Source: Anaerolentibacter hominis (lineage in GTDB: Bacteria; Bacillota; Clostridia; Lachnospirales; Lachnospiraceae). From it: a DNA stretch of 64,000 nucleotides. The translations under genes were made by a program, and so were the position numbers. This document shows positions 41,866 to 49,492 of the stretch, piece by piece (positions within the stretch are counted from its first letter, which is position 1; each line of letters opens with the position of its first letter). A model generated the notes under the pieces. It was not told where the DNA came from. It worked only from the letters and a program-made list of their open reading frames with translations, and searched no databases. Location of the stretch: the NCBI RefSeq assembly GCF_032380675.1, contig NZ_JAWDIX010000001.1, positions 1,550,001-1,614,000 on the forward strand, given 5' to 3'.

Positions 41866-43110
41866 TTATGCCCTTTTGCCCTTTTTCTCCGTATAGACAA
41901 GAACCGGCTCTTCTTCTCCGTCAATGACCAGCTTTGTAATAATGCATTTCTCCACCTTATCCTCAGAAGGCAGATTATACATGATATCCATCATGGATTT
42001 CTCCATAATTGCGCGCAGCCCGCGGGCACCTGTCTTTCTCTCAAATGATTTTCTGGCAATTTCCAGAACTGCCTCCTGCTCAAATTCCAGCCGGATGCCA
42101 TCCATTTCAAATAATTTCTGATACTGCTTCACCAATGCATTTTTCGGTTCCGTCAGAATCCGGACCAAAGCATTCTCATCCAGCAGATCCAGCCCCACAC
42201 AAACCGGGACTCTTCCCACAAACTCCGGAATCATGCCGTATTTCACAAAATCCTGGGGCAGAACCTTCTTAAAGAGTTCACCCACATTACGGCGGTTTTT
42301 ATCTATAATTGTAGCATTGAAACCAATTGACTTCTTTCCAATTCTGGATTCAATTATTTTCTCCAATCCGTCAAACGCTCCGCCGCAGATAAAAAGAATA
42401 TTCGTTGTATCAATCTGAATAAATTCCTGCTGGGGATGCTTTCTGCCTCCCTGGGGAGGTACATTGGCTTCGGTTCCTTCCAGGATCTTCAGCAGAGCCT
42501 GCTGAACACCCTCCCCGGATACATCTCTGGTTATGGATGTATTCTCAGATTTACGGGTTATCTTGTCTATTTCATCGATATAGATAATGCCGTATTCGGC
42601 ACGCTCCACATCGTAGTCGGCAGCCTGAATTAACTTCAACAGAATGTTCTCCACATCCTCGCCCACATATCCAGCCTCGGTAAGGGCTGTTGCATCTGCT
42701 ATGGCAAAAGGAACATTCAAAATCTTTGCCAGAGTCTGGGCCAGAAAAGTCTTACCGGAACCGGTAGGTCCCACCATAATAATATTGCTCTTCTGCAATT
42801 CCACATCCAGCGTCTTATTTGATTTCACCCGCTTATAGTGATTATAAACGGCAACCGACAGAGCTTTTTTTGCTTCGTCCTGACCGATGACATACTCGTC
42901 CAGAAACGCTTTGATCTCCCTCGGTTTCAGGAGGTTGATATCGCTGGTATCCTCTTCCACATCTTCCATTTCTTCTTCCAGGATACCGGCACACAATTCC
43001 ACACATTCGTCGCAGATATAGACACCCGGGCCCGCAATCAATTTACGTACCCTGTCCTGAGGCTTGTTACAAAAAGAACATCTCAACTGCTTGTCATCTG
43101 ATTTTGCCAC
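41866..43110 (-). CDS. clpX: ATP-dependent Clp protease ATP-binding subunit ClpX
   Basis: 414 residues. The unfoldase that feeds substrates to ClpP. An N-terminal zinc finger (C-S-F-C near 11-14 and C-D-E-C near 33-36), Walker A G-P-T-G-S-G-K-T near 112-119, Walker B I-I-Y-I-D-E near 174-179, and the ClpP-contacting I-G-F loop in K-K-S-I-G-F-N near 265-271. The start is GTG behind GAGG. It is 221 bases downstream of clpP, across three 37-bp repeats. Confidence 0.97.
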   Translation of the reverse strand: MAKSDDKQLRCSFCNKPQDRVRKLIAGPGVYICDECVELCAGILEEEMEDVEEDTSDINLLKPREIKAFLDEYVIGQDEAKKALSVAVYNHYKRVKSNKTLDVELQKSNIIMVGPTGSGKTFLAQTLAKILNVPFAIADATALTEAGYVGEDVENILLKLIQAADYDVERAEYGIIYIDEIDKITRKSENTSITRDVSGEGVQQALLKILEGTEANVPPQGGRKHPQQEFIQIDTTNILFICGGAFDGLEKIIESRIGKKSIGFNATIIDKNRRNVGELFKKVLPQDFVKYGMIPEFVGRVPVCVGLDLLDENALVRILTEPKNALVKQYQKLFEMDGIRLEFEQEAVLEIARKSFERKTGARGLRAIMEKSMMDIMYNLPSEDKVEKCIITKLVIDGEEEPVLVYTEKKGKRA

Positions 43111-43140
43111 ACTTTCTACCTCGCTCTAATAACTTTTAAC

Positions 43141-43169
43141 GAGACACCCGGCAACAGCCAGGTGTCTCT
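43141..43169. repeat. hairpin between clpP and clpX
   Basis: GAGACACC and GGTGTCTC form an 8-bp stem. On the minus strand it is followed by GTTAAAAG rather than a T run, so it may slow but hardly end transcription. It lies just upstream of clpX. Confidence 0.6.
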
Positions 43170-43187
43170 TATCATGTTTTCTGTGTT

Positions 43188-43298
43188 CAAGAAACGCCAG
43201 TACGCTTCGCGAACTGTCTTATTCCAAGAAACGCCAGCACGCTTCACGAGCTGTCTTATTCTAACAAACGCCGGCACGCCCTGCGAACCGTCTTCATG
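43188..43298. repeat. three tandem 37-bp repeats between clpP and clpX
   Basis: Units begin at 43188, 43225 and 43262. The first two share most bases (CAAGAAACGCCAG, then ACGCTTC, then CTGTCTTATTC) and the third is more diverged. No spacers, so this is not a CRISPR array. No credible reading frame. Confidence 0.8.
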
Positions 43299-43331
43299 TA
43301 ACCTTATTTCCGCCTCTACCCACGGAAATCC

Positions 43332-43913
43332 TTATCTGCTGGTAATAATACTGTCAATAATACCGTAATCTTTCGCTTCCTGGGCCGTCATATAATTATC
43401 CCGGTCCGTATCGATTTCAATTCTTTCCAGCGGCTGTCCTGTGTTGGCCGCCAAAATCTCGTTCAATTTCTTCTTTGTCTGAAGAATCTTATCCGCAACG
43501 ATTCTGATATCGCTGGCCTGTCCCTTGGCTCCGCCGGAAGGCTGATGGATCATCACCTCCGCATTGGGAAGCGCAAGTCTTTTGCCCTTGGCTCCGCCTG
43601 CGAGCAGAAAAGCTCCCATGCTGGCCGCCATTCCGATACACATTGTGGAAACATCACATTTCACATAATGCATTGTATCATAAATCGCCATACCGGCTGT
43701 TACGGAACCACCAGGGCTGTTGATATACATATGAATATCCTTGCCAGGATCTTCGGATTCCAAAAACAGTAACTGTGCTACAATCAGGCTGGCAGACGCA
43801 TCTGTCACCTCTTCGCCAAGAAAGATAATTCTTTCTTTCAGCAATCTGGAGAAAATATCATAGGAACGCTCTCCTCTGCTGGTCTGTTCAATGACATAAG
43901 GCACTAAACTCAT
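43332..43913 (-). CDS. clpP: ATP-dependent Clp protease proteolytic subunit ClpP
   Basis: 193 residues. The barrel-forming serine protease that works with ClpX. Catalytic Ser in G-M-A-A-S-M-G-A near 98, His in V-M-I-H-Q-P near 123, and Asp in E-I-D-T-D-R-D near 172. The N-terminal M-S-L-V-P-Y-V-I-E-Q-T is standard. AGGAGG precedes the ATG. It starts 12 bases after tig and is surely co-transcribed with it. Confidence 0.98.
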   Translation of the reverse strand: MSLVPYVIEQTSRGERSYDIFSRLLKERIIFLGEEVTDASASLIVAQLLFLESEDPGKDIHMYINSPGGSVTAGMAIYDTMHYVKCDVSTMCIGMAASMGAFLLAGGAKGKRLALPNAEVMIHQPSGGAKGQASDIRIVADKILQTKKKLNEILAANTGQPLERIEIDTDRDNYMTAQEAKDYGIIDSIITSR

Positions 43914-43925
43914 TTCACATACCTC

Positions 43926-45212
43926 CTAGATTTCTTTTGCTGCCTCCTCGACAAGATCCACTGCACGCTGAACGGCAATGTCCTCTTTCATCTGGGCAAT
44001 CTCCCTTTCTCCCATATAATTCTTTAACTGATCTTTTTCCATCTGGTACATGGAAGCCATCTTCTCAAGCTCGGCGTCCATATCCTCCTCGGAAACCTGG
44101 ATATTCTCGGCTTTCGCAATCGCCTCCAGGACAAGTCTGGTCTGGATTCTCTTTAAAGCCTGCGGCTTCATCGTATCCAGGAACTTAGCCGCATCCATGC
44201 CGGTAAACTGGAAATACTGCTCCAGAGAAAGACCCTGCTGCTGTATGTTGCGCGCAAAGTCTTCTGCCATCTGACGAACCTGAGTATCCAGCATGGCATC
44301 CGGTATTTCCATCGTAGCATTCTCAATAATCTTCGCAATAACCTTATCTTCTTTTTCGGTCTTTGCTTTCTCTTCTTTTCTCTTCTGAATCGTCTCTTTT
44401 ACAGAATTCTTGTACTCTTCCATGGTCTCAAACTCAGAAACCTCACCGGCAAACTCATCATCCAGCTCCGGAAGCTCCTTCACATGGATCTCTTTTACTT
44501 TAACCTTAAACAGCGCAGGCTTTCCGGCAAGTTCTTTTGCATGGTATTCCTCAGGGAATGTCACATTAACTTCCACATCCTCCCCGATGTTCTTTCCAAC
44601 CAGCTGTTCTTCAAATGTATCAATAAAGGAATGGCTTCCCAGGGTCAGATCGAAATCATCACCCTTGCCGCCTTCAAACGGAGTACCGTCTACAAATCCT
44701 TCATAGTCAATCTTTACTGTGTCGCCGTCTAAAGCTGCACGGTCATCCACAGTAATCATTCTGGAATTCTGCTCTCTTACACGGTCCAGTTCTGCATTGA
44801 TCTCTTCTTCGGTTACTTCCACTTCTGCTTTTTCTACTTCAATGCCCTTATAGTCTCCCAGGACAACTTCCGGCTTAACCGCAACTGTAGCTGTGAAGAC
44901 AAAAGGCTTGCCGGCCTCGATCTGCTCCACATCAATTTCAGGTCTGGAGACAATGTCCAGTCCGCTTTCTTCCACTGCTTTTTCATAAGCATCCGGGATG
45001 ATCAGATTGGCTGCGTCTTCATAAAACACTTCCTTGCCGTACATTTTCTCAATCAGCGCACGGGGAGCTTTTCCCTTGCGGAATCCCTGCACATTGATTT
45101 TGCCTTTATTTTTCAAATACGTTTTCTGCACAGCGCTTTCAAATTCGTCTGCACCTGCTTCAATTGTAAGTTTTGCCATATTTTTTTCCAGATTTTCTAC
45201 TTTAACACTCAT
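43926..45212 (-). CDS. tig: trigger factor (ribosome-bound chaperone)
   Basis: 428 residues from the ATG at 45212, which follows AAGGAGG; a longer frame lacks such a site. The ribosome-binding signature F-R-K-G-K-A-P (G-F-R-K-G near 46) lies in the N-terminal domain. An FKBP-type prolyl isomerase domain (about 150-235) and the helical C-terminal cradle follow. Binds nascent chains at the exit tunnel. Heads the tig-clpP-clpX-lon-engB run behind its own promoter. Confidence 0.97.
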   Translation of the reverse strand: MSVKVENLEKNMAKLTIEAGADEFESAVQKTYLKNKGKINVQGFRKGKAPRALIEKMYGKEVFYEDAANLIIPDAYEKAVEESGLDIVSRPEIDVEQIEAGKPFVFTATVAVKPEVVLGDYKGIEVEKAEVEVTEEEINAELDRVREQNSRMITVDDRAALDGDTVKIDYEGFVDGTPFEGGKGDDFDLTLGSHSFIDTFEEQLVGKNIGEDVEVNVTFPEEYHAKELAGKPALFKVKVKEIHVKELPELDDEFAGEVSEFETMEEYKNSVKETIQKRKEEKAKTEKEDKVIAKIIENATMEIPDAMLDTQVRQMAEDFARNIQQQGLSLEQYFQFTGMDAAKFLDTMKPQALKRIQTRLVLEAIAKAENIQVSEEDMDAELEKMASMYQMEKDQLKNYMGEREIAQMKEDIAVQRAVDLVEEAAKEI

Positions 45213-45579
45213 TTTATTATTTTCCTCCTTATGTACTCCCACATCAAAGCTTTCATTTCTTATCAGATAAACTCTGACGCATCAGACATATATTTTATTT
45301 TTTATTTATCAATAAGAGATTTGTCCAGAACAAATCCCATGATCCGGATTTTAAGCCAGCTTACATGGCATCCCTCTTACAGCCATTATATACCATTATA
45401 AAATCTGACATTTTATTAGTATAGCACAAGGATTTGTGATAATCAAGCCGTGTATTTGCGAAAAGTAATGCCGGGAAAAGAAGGGATTTTCCTCTTTGCC
45501 GGGCTCTCTCTTCCGGCCTTAGGAGCGGGGCTTACCTCTTCGGCAGCTTCGGAGGACAGCCCGTACTCCTTTTATTCAC
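45213..45579. other. intergenic region between tig and glmM
   Basis: 367 bases. It contains the tig promoter, a tig leader of about 200 bases with a GATTTGT/ACAAATC hairpin (45318-45336), and a GC-rich part next to the glmM stop in which I found no clear terminator. Confidence 0.6.
45418..45446 (-). promoter_or_regulatory. candidate promoter of tig
   Basis: TTGATT (45441-45446) and TATACT (45418-45423) are 17 bases apart on the minus strand. No CtsR heptad repeats were recognised. Confidence 0.6.
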
Positions 45580-46929
45580 TTATGCCTCGTGTCCCCTGTC
45601 CCTGATGACACGGATCACACGGTCTGCATACATCCTGCATAGTTCATCTGTCTTAGCCTCCACCATAACCCGGAGCAGCGGCTCTGTTCCGCTTTCGCGC
45701 ACTAGAATGCGGCCTTCCTCTCCCAATTCTGCTTCCACTTCACAGATCGCCCGGATCACATCTTCATCCGCCCTGGCCTCCGGTTTGCTTTTGACTCTAA
45801 TATTTACCAGAAGCTGAGGATATATTTCCAGATCCTTCAGCAAATCCGAAATACGGGATTTCTTCTCCAGCATAACTTCCATTATTTTAATAGAAGTAAG
45901 AACTCCATCCCCTGTCGTTGCATATTTGCTGAAAATAATGTGTCCCGACTGCTCGCCGCCCAGCGAATGATTGTTCTTCTGCATATTTTCATAAACATAC
46001 TTGTCGCCCACATCTGTTTTCTCATAGAGAATGCCCGCCCGGTCGAAGGCATGATAAAGTCCCAGATTGGACATGACAGTTGTGACAACCGTATTGTTAT
46101 TCAGTTCTCCTTTTTCTTTCAGATAGGTCCCGCACAGATATAAAATACAGTCGCCATCTACAATATTGCCCTTATCATCCACTGCTAAACAGCGATCTGC
46201 ATCTCCATCATAGGCAAAACCGATATCAAGCCTGTTTTCTAACACATATTTTTGCAGAACTTCAATATGTGTCGAACCGCAGTTTGTATTAATATTCGTG
46301 CCGTCCGGCTCATTATGTATCACATAGGTTTTCGCTCCCAGAGCATCAAATACACCCTTCGCCAGCATATAGGCAGAACCGTTGGCGCAGTCCAGGCCCA
46401 CTCTGACATCTTTGTAGGATCTGGTGGCAGATGACATCAGATAGCCAAGATAGTGGTTTCTTCCCATTGTATAGTCTACAGTCCGCCCAATATGTTCCCC
46501 TGTCGCATAGGGTATATCCTGTTCACTGTCGATAAAAGCCTCAATCTGAGCTTCAACCTCAGCTTCCATCTTCTGCCCGCTGCCGTTTATCAGCTTGATC
46601 CCGTTATCATAATAAGGATTGTGGCTTGCCGATATCATAATTCCGCAGTCAAATTCTTCCGTTCTCACCACATAGGCAACACTTGGTGTCGTTGTTACAT
46701 GAAGCAGATAGGCGTCCGCCCCGCTGGCCGTCAGCCCCGCTGCAAGTGCGTCCTCAAACATATAGCTGGATCTGCGAGTATCTTTACCGATCACGATCCG
46801 AACCCTCTGCCCGGCTTTATTTTCACCGTAATAATATCCCAGATATCTGCCGACCTTGTATGCATGCATTACTGTCAGATTCACGTTAGCTTCCCCGCGA
46901 AATCCGTCTGTACCAAAATATTTTCCCAT
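45580..46929 (-). CDS. glmM: phosphoglucosamine mutase
   Basis: 449 residues from the ATG at 46929, which follows GAGGAG; a longer frame adds seven codons. It converts glucosamine-6-phosphate to the 1-phosphate, the step after GlmS. Landmarks are Y-F-G-T-D-G-F-R-G at the start, the phosphoserine loop I-S-A-S-H-N-P near 99-105, the metal loop D-G-D-A-D-R near 243-248, the sugar loop G-G-E-Q-S-G-H near 326 and the phosphate loop R-E-S-G-T-E-P-L near 413. No partner gene in an operon. Confidence 0.97.
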   Translation of the reverse strand: MGKYFGTDGFRGEANVNLTVMHAYKVGRYLGYYYGENKAGQRVRIVIGKDTRRSSYMFEDALAAGLTASGADAYLLHVTTTPSVAYVVRTEEFDCGIMISASHNPYYDNGIKLINGSGQKMEAEVEAQIEAFIDSEQDIPYATGEHIGRTVDYTMGRNHYLGYLMSSATRSYKDVRVGLDCANGSAYMLAKGVFDALGAKTYVIHNEPDGTNINTNCGSTHIEVLQKYVLENRLDIGFAYDGDADRCLAVDDKGNIVDGDCILYLCGTYLKEKGELNNNTVVTTVMSNLGLYHAFDRAGILYEKTDVGDKYVYENMQKNNHSLGGEQSGHIIFSKYATTGDGVLTSIKIMEVMLEKKSRISDLLKDLEIYPQLLVNIRVKSKPEARADEDVIRAICEVEAELGEEGRILVRESGTEPLLRVMVEAKTDELCRMYADRVIRVIRDRGHEA

Positions 46930-47134
46930 TTTTTCTCCTCTGATCATCAAACATTCGGCTCATTATATCATATTTTAAACCAAAATAAAATAGAAATACC
47001 AAAGCTAAAATATACCGTCCGATGCTCGTTTAATATATGTACGCAAAAAACAGCATCCCCCACAATGAATGTCAAAGTGGGGGATACTGTTTCTATTGCC
47101 ATGAAAGAACCATGACTCATTCATTTATAAATTC

Positions 47135-47359
47135 TTAGTTCTGACCAGACTGACCAGACATCTGCTCTTCCTGACGTCTAATCATACGACGAACCATTTC
47201 GCCGCCTACGGAACCGTTCTGAGCGCTGGTTAAATCTCCATTGTAACCCTGTTTCAACGGTACACCGATTTCAGATGCAACTTCCATTTTAAAACGATTC
47301 AGTGCCTCTTTTGCCTGTGGTACTTCAACTCTGTTGCTTCCACTGTTATTGCTTGCCAT
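47135..47359 (-). CDS. small acid-soluble spore protein, alpha/beta type
   Basis: 74 residues. Coats and protects DNA in the dormant spore and supplies amino acids on germination. Matches the family in E-A-L-N-R-F-K-M-E-V-A-S-E-I-G-V (19-34), which includes the germination protease site, and in G-Y-N-G-D-L-T-S, then N-G-S-V-G-G-E-M-V-R-R-M. GGAGGTG precedes the ATG. SigG control is expected from family knowledge, but I could not place a convincing SigG promoter. Confidence 0.96.
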   Translation of the reverse strand: MASNNSGSNRVEVPQAKEALNRFKMEVASEIGVPLKQGYNGDLTSAQNGSVGGEMVRRMIRRQEEQMSGQSGQN

Positions 47360-47398
47360 AATTGTTTCACCTCCGTGAGTTTCTTTCTTTTCTTTTTC

Positions 47399-47427
47399 GA
47401 TAAGTGATTACTCTTCATCACTTATCG
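47399..47427. repeat. inverted repeat upstream of the SASP gene
   Basis: CGATAAGTGAT and ATCACTTATCG form an 11-bp stem about 40 bases before the SASP start. CATCACTTATC recurs near 47592. On the minus strand A's follow, so it is not a terminator. Confidence 0.7.
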
Positions 47428-47951
47428 AGGGAGTGTAAGATTTACTCATGAGATCAATCACCGGGATTTTCCGACCAGTGTTTGTCTGTCTGATGAAATC
47501 TATTTCGGGTCGTAAACGAAAGTTAAGGTAATTTATAATAACTTGCCAAAATCCCGTGTTTACAATCTGTTTCCTTCGCTGTAATGTTTTTCATCACTTA
47601 TCTTGGTATTATTATGTCTGAACACTCCAATGATTATGTTGGCAACTTATGGTTTTTTTCGAAGCTACGAGCCAGGAGATTGGAAACGAAAACCATCGGT
47701 AAAAGCTCGCTTTTATACCGATGGTTTTCGTTTTTAATCTATACGGCGACAGCCGTAATCGAGTAAGCACGCAGTGCTTGCGAGATTCCCTGGCTCGTAG
47801 CAAATAATCACTCGACAAAGCTCGCTTTTATACCGATGGTTTTCGTTTTTAATCTATACGGCGACAGCCGTAATCGAGTAAGTGCGCAGCGCTTGCGAGA
47901 TTCCCTGGCTCGCAGCAAATAATCACTCGACAAAGCTCGCTTTCAAACCTC
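47428..47951. other. repeat-rich intergenic region
   Basis: Over 500 bases without a credible gene, between the SASP and GNAT genes. It holds the distant inverted pair CGGGATTTT/AAAATCCCG (near 47461 and 47554) and, from about 47655, a set of nested palindromes ending in a tandem 115-bp repeat. Two small frames through the repeats read similarly on opposite strands because of the symmetry and are artefacts. Confidence 0.7.
47706..47935. repeat. two tandem 115-bp structured repeats
   Basis: Units start at 47706 and 47821, and a partial third (CTCGCTTT) at 47936. About four differences separate the two full units. Each carries ACGG-CGACAG-CCGT and AAG(CAC)GCA(GTG)CTT-type hairpins. In the second hairpin, unit 2 has TGC and GCG in the arms, and pairing is kept. 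Sequence just upstream (47667-47704) supplies inverted partners CGAAAACCATCGGTA and GCTACGAGCCAGG to parts of unit 1. Confidence 0.85.
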
Positions 47952-48407
47952 TCACAGCGCCAGCCCCATATAAATCACATCATCCATCGGATTCTCGTAA
48001 TACGCTCCAATTTCCCGAAACCCAAAGGCCTCATACAGGCGGATCGCACTTTTCAGCGGTCTGATTGTATCCAGTACCATTTCCCGGTAGCCATCCTCCC
48101 GTGCCAATTTGATTATTTTTTCAATAAGCTGCCTGCCAAGATTCAAGTGCCTGTATGCCGTGACGTACAGCCGCTTCATCTCACAGCGGTCTGCCGTATG
48201 TCTGCGGAGAGCCACACAGCCGACCACATTTCCTTCATCAGACAGAGCCGCCAGCAATCTCCCGTTCTCACCGGTGTAGCTGTGTTCCAGATCATTTAAT
48301 TCTTCTGTCAAATGCTGAAAAGACAAGTCTCTCTCCAGCGAATTCGTATATTCTATTATTAAGCCTCTGATTTCGTTTAAATATGCGCTTCCATCTGTAA
48401 TTTTCAT
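47952..48407 (-). CDS. GNAT-family N-acetyltransferase
   Basis: 151 residues, a single GNAT domain. Strands with V-G-C-V-A-L-R-R near 61 and M-K-R-L-Y-V-T near 76 precede the acetyl-CoA loop H-L-N-L-G-R-Q-L near 88, and L-Y-E-A-F-G-F-R-E-I near 128 is the usual late motif. Substrate unknown. The ribosome site is weak. It follows the amidase gene by 25 bases on the same strand. Confidence 0.88.
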   Translation of the reverse strand: MKITDGSAYLNEIRGLIIEYTNSLERDLSFQHLTEELNDLEHSYTGENGRLLAALSDEGNVVGCVALRRHTADRCEMKRLYVTAYRHLNLGRQLIEKIIKLAREDGYREMVLDTIRPLKSAIRLYEAFGFREIGAYYENPMDDVIYMGLAL

Positions 48408-48432
48408 AATGCACCAGGTTCCATTTCATTTC

Positions 48433-49278
48433 TTATTTATAATAATCGTCTATGCCGTCGGCAATTCCTTTCACCATAGCTTTCTGTCCTTTTTCAGTCT
48501 GCATATAGGTATCATCCGATTTATTGGTCATGAAACCCATCTCCAATACAATAACAGGTACCTTGCTCCAATTTGTCCCGGTCAGATCATCTCTGGCCAC
48601 AAGTCCTCTGTTCCTCCGGCCGGTTTCATCGCAATATGCATCCAATACGCTCTTTCCAAGTTTCATGCTCTCTTTGCTCAACTCTGATACATACTTATTT
48701 TTCGTGGATGGATACAGTGCGCTGGCTCCCTTCGCCGACGAGGAAGAGGCTCCGTCCGCATGCAGCCGGATACAGATATCAGCACCGCTGTCATTGATGA
48801 GCTCCGCTCTCTCTTTATTGCTGATGTCCACATTGTTTTTGAAACGTGTCAGGACAACATCATAGCCCCGGTCCAGCAGCTCCTCTTTCACTTCCAGGGC
48901 GATCTCAAGTGTCAGCTCATATTCCGGAACGCGGGAATAGACCCCGGCAGTACCGCCCGCCACCTTTGCTTTTTTCGATTTAGCTCCCGGCCCAACAGCC
49001 TCCAGTTTGGAATTTCCTTTCGACTGGTGACCGGCATCAATTCCGATCAATTTTTTCCCAACCACATTGACCTTATATTTGGCTGTCTGGCCGCCGCAAG
49101 CGGCAACGATTGTCACACTGCCTTTCCGCTTTGCTTTAAACAATCCCGTTTTACTGATAGTCCCTATTTTCTTATTGGAGACCGACCAGGTGATATCGGA
49201 TGTACGTTCTCCCGCTGACGCCTGAAAGCGGAATGATTTCCCTGCAGTAATCGTTTTTTTGCCGGCAGTTATTGTCAC
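48433..49278 (-). CDS. N-acetylmuramoyl-L-alanine amidase with Ig-like domain, lacking its signal peptide in frame
   Basis: 281 residues if translation starts at the GTG at 49278. Residues about 5-72 resemble a bacterial Ig-like (Big_2) domain (I-T-W-S-V-S-N, then G-T-I-S-K-T-G-L-F-K-A). Residues about 78-278 are Amidase_3, a Zn enzyme that cuts the bond between muramic acid and the stem peptide: G-I-D-A-G-H (near 79-84), Y-E-L-T-L-E near 120 and H-A-D-G near 173 supply His/Glu/His, and the catalytic Glu is in V-L-E-M-G-F near 246. The same frame is closed by TGA at 49297-49299, with a signal-peptide-like stretch just beyond. As written it would stay in the cytosol. Probably a damaged gene. 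Confidence 0.75.
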   Translation of the reverse strand: MTITAGKKTITAGKSFRFQASAGERTSDITWSVSNKKIGTISKTGLFKAKRKGSVTIVAACGGQTAKYKVNVVGKKLIGIDAGHQSKGNSKLEAVGPGAKSKKAKVAGGTAGVYSRVPEYELTLEIALEVKEELLDRGYDVVLTRFKNNVDISNKERAELINDSGADICIRLHADGASSSSAKGASALYPSTKNKYVSELSKESMKLGKSVLDAYCDETGRRNRGLVARDDLTGTNWSKVPVIVLEMGFMTNKSDDTYMQTEKGQKAMVKGIADGIDDYYK

Positions 49279-49296
49279 TTCTCCGCTGCCGCTGTT

Positions 49297-49416
49297 TCAG
49301 GGCTCCTGCCCGGCAGCAGAAAGAGACCGGCAGCCAAAAAACAGCAGTGCGCAGATAATCTGTTTTTTCCAACTCTTCCTATTAATAGTACAATCCTTCT
49401 GACTATGTTTTCCCAT
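49297..49416 (-). pseudogene. detached 5' end (signal peptide region) of the amidase gene
   Basis: The ATG at 49416 follows GGGAGAG and opens M-G-K-H-S-Q-K-D-C, then K-S-W-K-K-Q-I-I-C-A-L-L-F-F, then stops at TGA (49297-49299), in the same frame as the amidase. If the six-T run (A6 at 49336-49341 on the plus strand) were one base shorter, the frame would read L-L-F-L-A-A-G-L-F-L-L-P-G-R-S-P-E-T-A-A-A-E, a much better signal peptide, and a second shift just before the GTG would rejoin the amidase. So one nonsense change or two compensating shifts are possible. Confidence 0.6.
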
Positions 49417-49492
49417 TTTCTCTCCCTCTCCCTTGTCTGTTCTATTCTCCCGATTCTTATCATAATTTAATAAAAACTTCTGGAGACGTCCT

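Noticed and set aside
43188..43298. Possible short CRISPR array
   Set aside because: The 37-bp units follow one another without spacers and differ among themselves, and no cas genes are in the window.
45540..45579. Terminator for glmM
   Set aside because: The GC-rich stretch gives only poor, interrupted stems and no T run that I could trust.
47360..47480. SigG promoter of the SASP gene
   Set aside because: Family knowledge predicts one, but no pair of elements with proper spacing could be seen with confidence.
47584..47818. Two small proteins on opposite strands with similar sequence
   Set aside because: The likeness comes from the palindromic repeats read on both strands. Neither frame has a convincing ribosome site.
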